A stretch of DNA of 7,986 nt, taken from the NCBI GenBank assembly GCA_900544755.1, contig UQWQ01000086.1, positions 1-7,986 on the forward strand, read 5' to 3'. Shown piece by piece: positions 5,417 through 7,986 of this stretch (position 1 is the stretch's first letter; each line of letters starts with the position of its first letter). This DNA comes from an uncultured Collinsella sp. (GTDB taxonomy: Bacteria; Actinomycetota; Coriobacteriia; Coriobacteriales; Coriobacteriaceae). The notes below the pieces were generated by a model. It saw nothing but the letters and a program-made list of their open reading frames with translations. It did no database searches and was not told the origin of the DNA. The translations under genes and the position numbers were made by a program.

Positions 5417-6796
5417 ATGAACACCGAGGAAATTGCGCGCATCGTCGGCGATCAGCGCGCCTACTTTAAGACACACGCCACGTTTGATGTCGATGCTCGA
5501 CGTCGTGCGCTCGTGAGTTTATGCGATGCGGTGCGGGCCCACGAGGCCGATATTGCCCATGCGCTCAAGACCGATTTGGGTAAGTCACATGACGAGGCGT
5601 ATATGTGCGAGATCGGCACCTCGCTTTCCGAGATTCGACATCAGATTGCGCATGTGGCCCGATGGAGCCGTGCCCACTTGCGCCCGTGCGACCTCGCCAA
5701 TGCTATTAGTGTGTGCAAGACGCAGTCCGTGCCCTATGGCGTCACACTCATCATGGCTCCGTGGAACTACCCGTTTTTGCTGACGCTCGAGCCGCTCGCT
5801 GGCGCTCTTGCCGCGGGCAACACCGTGGTCATCAAGCCGAGTGCCTATGCTCCGGCATCGAGCGCAGTGCTCAAGCAAATCTGCGAAGAAGCGTTTGATT
5901 CGCGCCTGGTGGCAGTTGTCGAGGGCGGGCGCGCCGAGAACGAAGCGCTGCTCGATGAGTGCTGGGACAAGATCTTCTTTACCGGTAGCGTTCCGGTCGG
6001 CAAGCTCGTCATGGAGCGCGCAAGTAAAAACCTTACGCCTGTGACGCTTGAACTGGGCGGAAAGAGTCCCTGCATCGTGGATGCGACGGCAAACTTGAAG
6101 GTCGCGGCACGGCGTATCGCCTTTGGTAAATGGCTCAACGTGGGGCAGACCTGCGTGGCGCCCGACTACCTGCTGGTCGATGCGCGCGTGCACGACGAGC
6201 TGCTGGATCTCATCAAGGAGGAGGCCCGCCGCATGTTTGGCGAGCATCCGCTCGACAATGAGAATTACGGTCATATTGTCAACGCTAAGCATTTCGCGCG
6301 CGTGCGCGGGCTGATCGACCCCGACAAGGTTGTGCTGGGAGGTACCGCGCGCAAGTCGTCGCTCAAGATTGAGCCGACGATTTTGGACGGCGTGGCGCCT
6401 GAGGACGCCGTAATGCAGGAGGAGATTTTCGGCCCAATCTTGCCGGTGCTGACGTTTGAGAGCTTGGATGAGGCCGAGGCGTTCATCACGAATCACCCGA
6501 CGCCGCTGGCCCTGTATGTCTTTAGTCAGGATCGCGCGGTTCAGCAGTGCTTTGTGCGCTACGTACCCTTTGGCGGCGGCTGCGTTAATGACACCATCAT
6601 GCACCTGGCTACGAGCCATATGGGCTTTGGCGGCATGGGGGCGAGCGGTATGGGGCAGTACCATGGACGCGAGAGCTTCGAAACGTTTAGCCACAAGAAG
6701 AGCATCGTGAACAAGGCAACGTGGCTGGACGTGCCATTCCGCTACGCTCCTTACGCAAGCTGGAAGCACAAGTTCGTGCGCATGTTTGTGCATTAG
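5417..6796 (+). CDS. Aldehyde dehydrogenase, class 3 type
   Basis: NAD(P)-dependent oxidation of an aldehyde to a carboxylic acid. The 459-residue length without an N-terminal extension, and the closing segment FRYAPYASWKHKFV, fit the ALDH3/YwdH-like group, which includes fatty-aldehyde and aryl-aldehyde enzymes (family knowledge). Visible motifs are APWNYPF with Asn117 (oxyanion hole), VIKPSAYAP with Lys140 (cofactor), FFTGS (187-191), LELGGKSP with general base Glu212, NVGQTCVAPDY with nucleophile Cys246, and EEIFGP (335-340). All key residues are present, so it should be active. The ATG is 8 nt after the alcohol dehydrogenase stop, and the stop TAG is itself part of AGGAGG, so translation is probably coupled. 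Pairing with the Fe-ADH suggests an alcohol-aldehyde-acid route or aldehyde detoxification; the substrate is unknown. Confidence 0.93.
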   Translation: MNTEEIARIVGDQRAYFKTHATFDVDARRRALVSLCDAVRAHEADIAHALKTDLGKSHDEAYMCEIGTSLSEIRHQIAHVARWSRAHLRPCDLANAISVCKTQSVPYGVTLIMAPWNYPFLLTLEPLAGALAAGNTVVIKPSAYAPASSAVLKQICEEAFDSRLVAVVEGGRAENEALLDECWDKIFFTGSVPVGKLVMERASKNLTPVTLELGGKSPCIVDATANLKVAARRIAFGKWLNVGQTCVAPDYLLVDARVHDELLDLIKEEARRMFGEHPLDNENYGHIVNAKHFARVRGLIDPDKVVLGGTARKSSLKIEPTILDGVAPEDAVMQEEIFGPILPVLTFESLDEAEAFITNHPTPLALYVFSQDRAVQQCFVRYVPFGGGCVNDTIMHLATSHMGFGGMGASGMGQYHGRESFETFSHKKSIVNKATWLDVPFRYAPYASWKHKFVRMFVH

Positions 6797-6820
6797 AATC
6801 AGATGACATAGGGATAAACA

Positions 6821-6856
6821 AAGTGGCCGCCCCCGCGTAAGCGAAGACGGCCATTT
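6821..6856 (+). terminator. Terminator of the adh-aldh operon
   Basis: AAGTGGCCG (6821-6829) pairs with CGGCCATTT (6848-6856), 9 bp with one G-T. Inside is a second small stem, CGC (6834-6836) with GCG (6841-6843), around a GTAA loop. The stem ends in TTT and is followed by CTC, a short U-tract. It starts 24 nt after the aldehyde dehydrogenase stop, the usual place for an intrinsic terminator. Confidence 0.7.
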
Positions 6857-6862
6857 CTCACG

Positions 6863-7042
6863 ATGAAAACGTGTATCGGAGTTGGCAAGACCCGCTGCCA
6901 CGGGTGCCATCCGTGTTCCTATCTTATCTGCAAGCGTTCCGTTGTGCAAGCGTTGCGGCAAACGATTGAAAGACGCAGACAGGATGAATTTGTGTCCGCA
7001 CGGGCCCGTAGACTTCTCAACTACGTTGTGGATGCTCGCTAA
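6863..7042 (+). CDS. Small Cys/His-rich protein, unknown function
   Basis: A 59-residue ORF that fills most of the gap between the terminator and the next small gene. Its first 24 residues hold five Cys (4, 12, 15, 18, 23) and two His (13, 16), including CHGCHPC at 12-18. That spacing is typical of a small zinc-binding or iron-sulphur-binding knuckle. The rest is a basic amphipathic stretch, including IERRRQ and SARARRLLNY, likely helical and possibly able to bind nucleic acid. No signal peptide or membrane segment is seen. The ATG has no clear Shine-Dalgarno and sits just after a terminator, the main argument against it; a leaderless transcript would be one answer. The frame is open from 6818, with no other plausible start. 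I do not recognise the family. It ends 18 nt before the next ORF, so the two may be co-expressed. Confidence 0.5.
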   Translation: MKTCIGVGKTRCHGCHPCSYLICKRSVVQALRQTIERRRQDEFVSARARRLLNYVVDAR

Positions 7043-7060
7043 TCGGTAATGGAGGCGCAC

Positions 7061-7240
7061 GTGTTTGATGACGATGACCTGTTCGATCTGACAGACGATC
7101 CGTTTGAGTGGGATTTGCTGCTCGATGACGATGAGTTGGAGCAGGACCGCAAAAAGCAAAAGGATAAGAACGCCCGGGGTAAAGGTTCGAATAAAAAGGA
7201 CAAGCGCCGCCGAGGTCTGTTCGGTGGGCTCTTTGGGTAA
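7061..7240 (+). CDS. Small bipolar acidic/basic protein, unknown function
   Basis: A 59-residue protein of striking composition. Residues 1-29 are strongly acidic (DDDD at 3-6, DLTDD, LLLDDDELEQD) with several Phe, Leu and Trp. Residues 30-51 are almost entirely Lys, Arg, Gly, Asn and Asp, ending in KKDKRRR. The last eight residues are a GLFG repeat, GLFGGLFG. The order acidic-hydrophobic, basic linker, small hydrophobic tail suggests a disordered adaptor that touches a basic partner, nucleic acid or the membrane face; inference only. I chose GTG 7061 because GGAGG lies 5 nt upstream. The in-frame ATG at 7049 would add four residues but its own bases form that ribosome site. Family not recognised. 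It lies 66 bp before the metallophosphoesterase, with a candidate promoter between. Confidence 0.6.
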   Translation: MFDDDDLFDLTDDPFEWDLLLDDDELEQDRKKQKDKNARGKGSNKKDKRRRGLFGGLFG

Positions 7241-7260
7241 TTGTCGCATCGCTGCGTCTG

Positions 7261-7266
7261 TATACT
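7261..7266 (+). promoter_or_regulatory. Candidate -10 box of the metallophosphoesterase gene
   Basis: TATACT at 7261-7266 matches TATAAT at five of six positions and is preceded directly by TG. A TTGTCG at 7241-7246 is the only -35-like hexamer, but its 14-nt spacer is short. The box sits in a small inverted repeat, GTCT (7257-7260 region) and AGAC (7267-7270 region). Start of transcription would be near 7273, about 34 nt before the ATG. Confidence 0.4.
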
Positions 7267-7306
7267 AGACAGGTCTTATACGCGTTGCGAAATGAGGACA
7301 GAGACG

Positions 7307-7852
7307 ATGATGTGGTTTACCGCCGACCTGCACCTGGGCGATACGAATATCCTGCACGACATGGATCGACCGTTTGACTCGGTCGAGGAGATGAACCGCC
7401 GTGTCATCGATGCCATCAACGAGTGCGTGGCTGTGGACGACCGCCTTTATGTCCTGGGAGACTTTACGTATCGATTGCCCCTGGCGGAAGCGGTGCGCCT
7501 GCGCGAGCGCATCGAATGTCAGAACGTAACGCTCATCTGCGGTAACCATGACGGCGACTGGGAAGATCCAGACGCGCCGCACATTTGGGATGAGGTGCGC
7601 GATTATCTGGAGGTCGCCCCCGGTTACGCTAAGGGCCATCGCCTGGTAATGAGCCATTACCCCATGCTCAGCTGGAACGGCAAGGCGCGTGGCGCCATCA
7701 TGTTGCACGGGCACATTCACAGCAGGGGAGACCGCACCAACGCGCGCAACCGCGATCGCGAGCGCCCCATCTTTCGCTATGATGTCGGCCTCGATGCCAA
7801 CGAGTACAAGCCCGTAAGCCGTGACCAAATCCTAGGCTTCTTTGGACTGTAG
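7307..7852 (+). CDS. Compact calcineurin-like metallophosphoesterase
   Basis: Two-metal phosphoesterase of 181 residues; the substrate could be a phosphodiester, nucleotide or phosphoprotein and cannot be told from sequence. The metallophosphatase signature is complete: DLH (Asp7, His9), GDF with Asp52, GNHD (79-82), SHYP with His117, and HGHIH with His136 and His138. No signal peptide or membrane segment, so cytosolic. It resembles the short stand-alone family that begins with a conserved [ST]D-x-HFGH-x-NI block, but here that block reads ADLHLGDTNI: the usual His after the Gly is Asp12. I chose ATG 7307 because GAGGA lies 8 nt upstream; an ATG at 7292 in the same frame has no ribosome site. 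It probably has its own promoter and is followed by a terminator, so it is likely a single-gene unit. Confidence 0.88.
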   Translation: MMWFTADLHLGDTNILHDMDRPFDSVEEMNRRVIDAINECVAVDDRLYVLGDFTYRLPLAEAVRLRERIECQNVTLICGNHDGDWEDPDAPHIWDEVRDYLEVAPGYAKGHRLVMSHYPMLSWNGKARGAIMLHGHIHSRGDRTNARNRDRERPIFRYDVGLDANEYKPVSRDQILGFFGL

Positions 7853-7871
7853 CTGTAAGTGCAGGTAGAAT

Positions 7872-7906
7872 GAACGCGCCGCGCGGATGGTCTGTGCGGC
7901 GCGTTT
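7872..7906 (+). terminator. Terminator after the metallophosphoesterase gene
   Basis: AACGCGCCGC (7873-7882) pairs perfectly with GCGGCGCGTT (7896-7905). The stem can be extended inward by a G-T and a C-G pair and outward by a G-T pair, leaving a 9-nt loop. The U-tract is short (TTT then CAG). It is 20 nt after the stop codon. It also lies in the leader region of the next gene, an antiterminator homologue, but I see no RAT-like antiterminator sequence overlapping it. Confidence 0.7.
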
Positions 7907-7925
7907 CAGTAGGAGCGATGAATCC

Positions 7926-7986
7926 ATGAGGGCTATCCAGCGCATTAACCATAACGCTGCCATCTGCGAAGACGGCGCGGGGCGTC
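7926..7986 (+). CDS. BglG/LicT/SacY-family antiterminator, N-terminus only
   Basis: The first 20 codons are visible before the window ends, reading MRAIQRINHNAAICEDGAGR. This matches the start of the CAT RNA-binding domain of BglG/SacY/LicT antiterminators, in which a block like I-x-R-I-[LN]-N-[HN]-N-A precedes an acidic-glycine turn (compare SacY, where RILNHNA occurs). Such proteins bind a RAT hairpin in sugar-operon leaders and prevent termination, controlled by PTS phosphorylation of two PRD domains (family knowledge; PRDs are beyond the edge). AGGAG at 7911-7915 is 10 nt upstream of the ATG. A nearer ATG at 7919 opens only a three-codon frame ending in the TGA that overlaps the chosen ATG. 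Full gene and any PTS operon should continue past 7986. Confidence 0.75.
   Translation, partial: MRAIQRINHNAAICEDGAGR

Noticed and set aside
5585..7249. A 554-codon minus-strand open frame
   Set aside because: It runs antisense through the aldehyde dehydrogenase, the terminator and both small ORFs. No domain or ribosome site is seen; long antisense frames are expected in GC-rich genes.

Overview
The window looks like a chromosomal segment of a GC-rich, anaerobic gut Actinomycetota, most likely a Collinsella-like member of the Coriobacteriia. This rests on GC-rich codon use, clear Shine-Dalgarno sites, an anaerobe-type reverse rubrerythrin, an iron-dependent alcohol dehydrogenase and the start of a BglG/LicT-type antiterminator. 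It is an inference from content and style, not from a marker gene. Most of the window is ordinary housekeeping and accessory metabolism. No phage, CRISPR, toxin-antitoxin or secretion system is visible.

Layout. Positions 1-239 hold no gene but three consecutive inverted-repeat structures: 28-52, 96-157 (a perfect 23-bp arm) and 163-226. They look like REP-type intergenic repeats. Next, on the minus strand, comes the two-gene vitamin B6 operon pdxS (848-1738) then pdxT (240-827), facing a divergent MocR/PdxR-type regulator (1884-3299, plus strand). The 145-bp gap between pdxS and the regulator carries back-to-back -10 boxes and a direct repeat, a likely PLP-sensing control region. The regulator converges on a reverse rubrerythrin gene (3371-3931, minus strand), and a perfect 12-bp hairpin between them can end transcription from both sides.

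An AT-rich 256-bp divergent region then separates the rubrerythrin gene from a plus-strand pair: an iron-containing alcohol dehydrogenase (4188-5408) and, 8 bp later with its ribosome site overlapping the previous stop codon, a class-3 type aldehyde dehydrogenase (5417-6796). Upstream of the pair lie two near-identical 14-bp inverted-repeat sites and a hairpin that would bury the ribosome site and start codon of the alcohol dehydrogenase. A terminator (6821-6856) closes this operon.

The right end has two 59-residue small ORFs: a Cys/His-rich one (6863-7042) and a strongly bipolar acidic/basic one (7061-7240). A compact metallophosphoesterase (7307-7852) with its own -10 box and terminator follows. 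The first 20 codons of a BglG/LicT/SacY-family antiterminator begin at 7926 and run off the edge, so a sugar PTS or beta-glucoside locus probably lies beyond.

How the genes work together. PdxS and PdxT make pyridoxal 5'-phosphate, and the divergent regulator probably senses PLP through its aminotransferase-like domain. The alcohol and aldehyde dehydrogenases probably act on one alcohol/aldehyde/acid series. Rubrerythrin removes peroxide. I see no certain new system. The best candidates for something undescribed are the two small ORFs, the 5' control structure of the alcohol dehydrogenase and the repeat cluster at the left edge.
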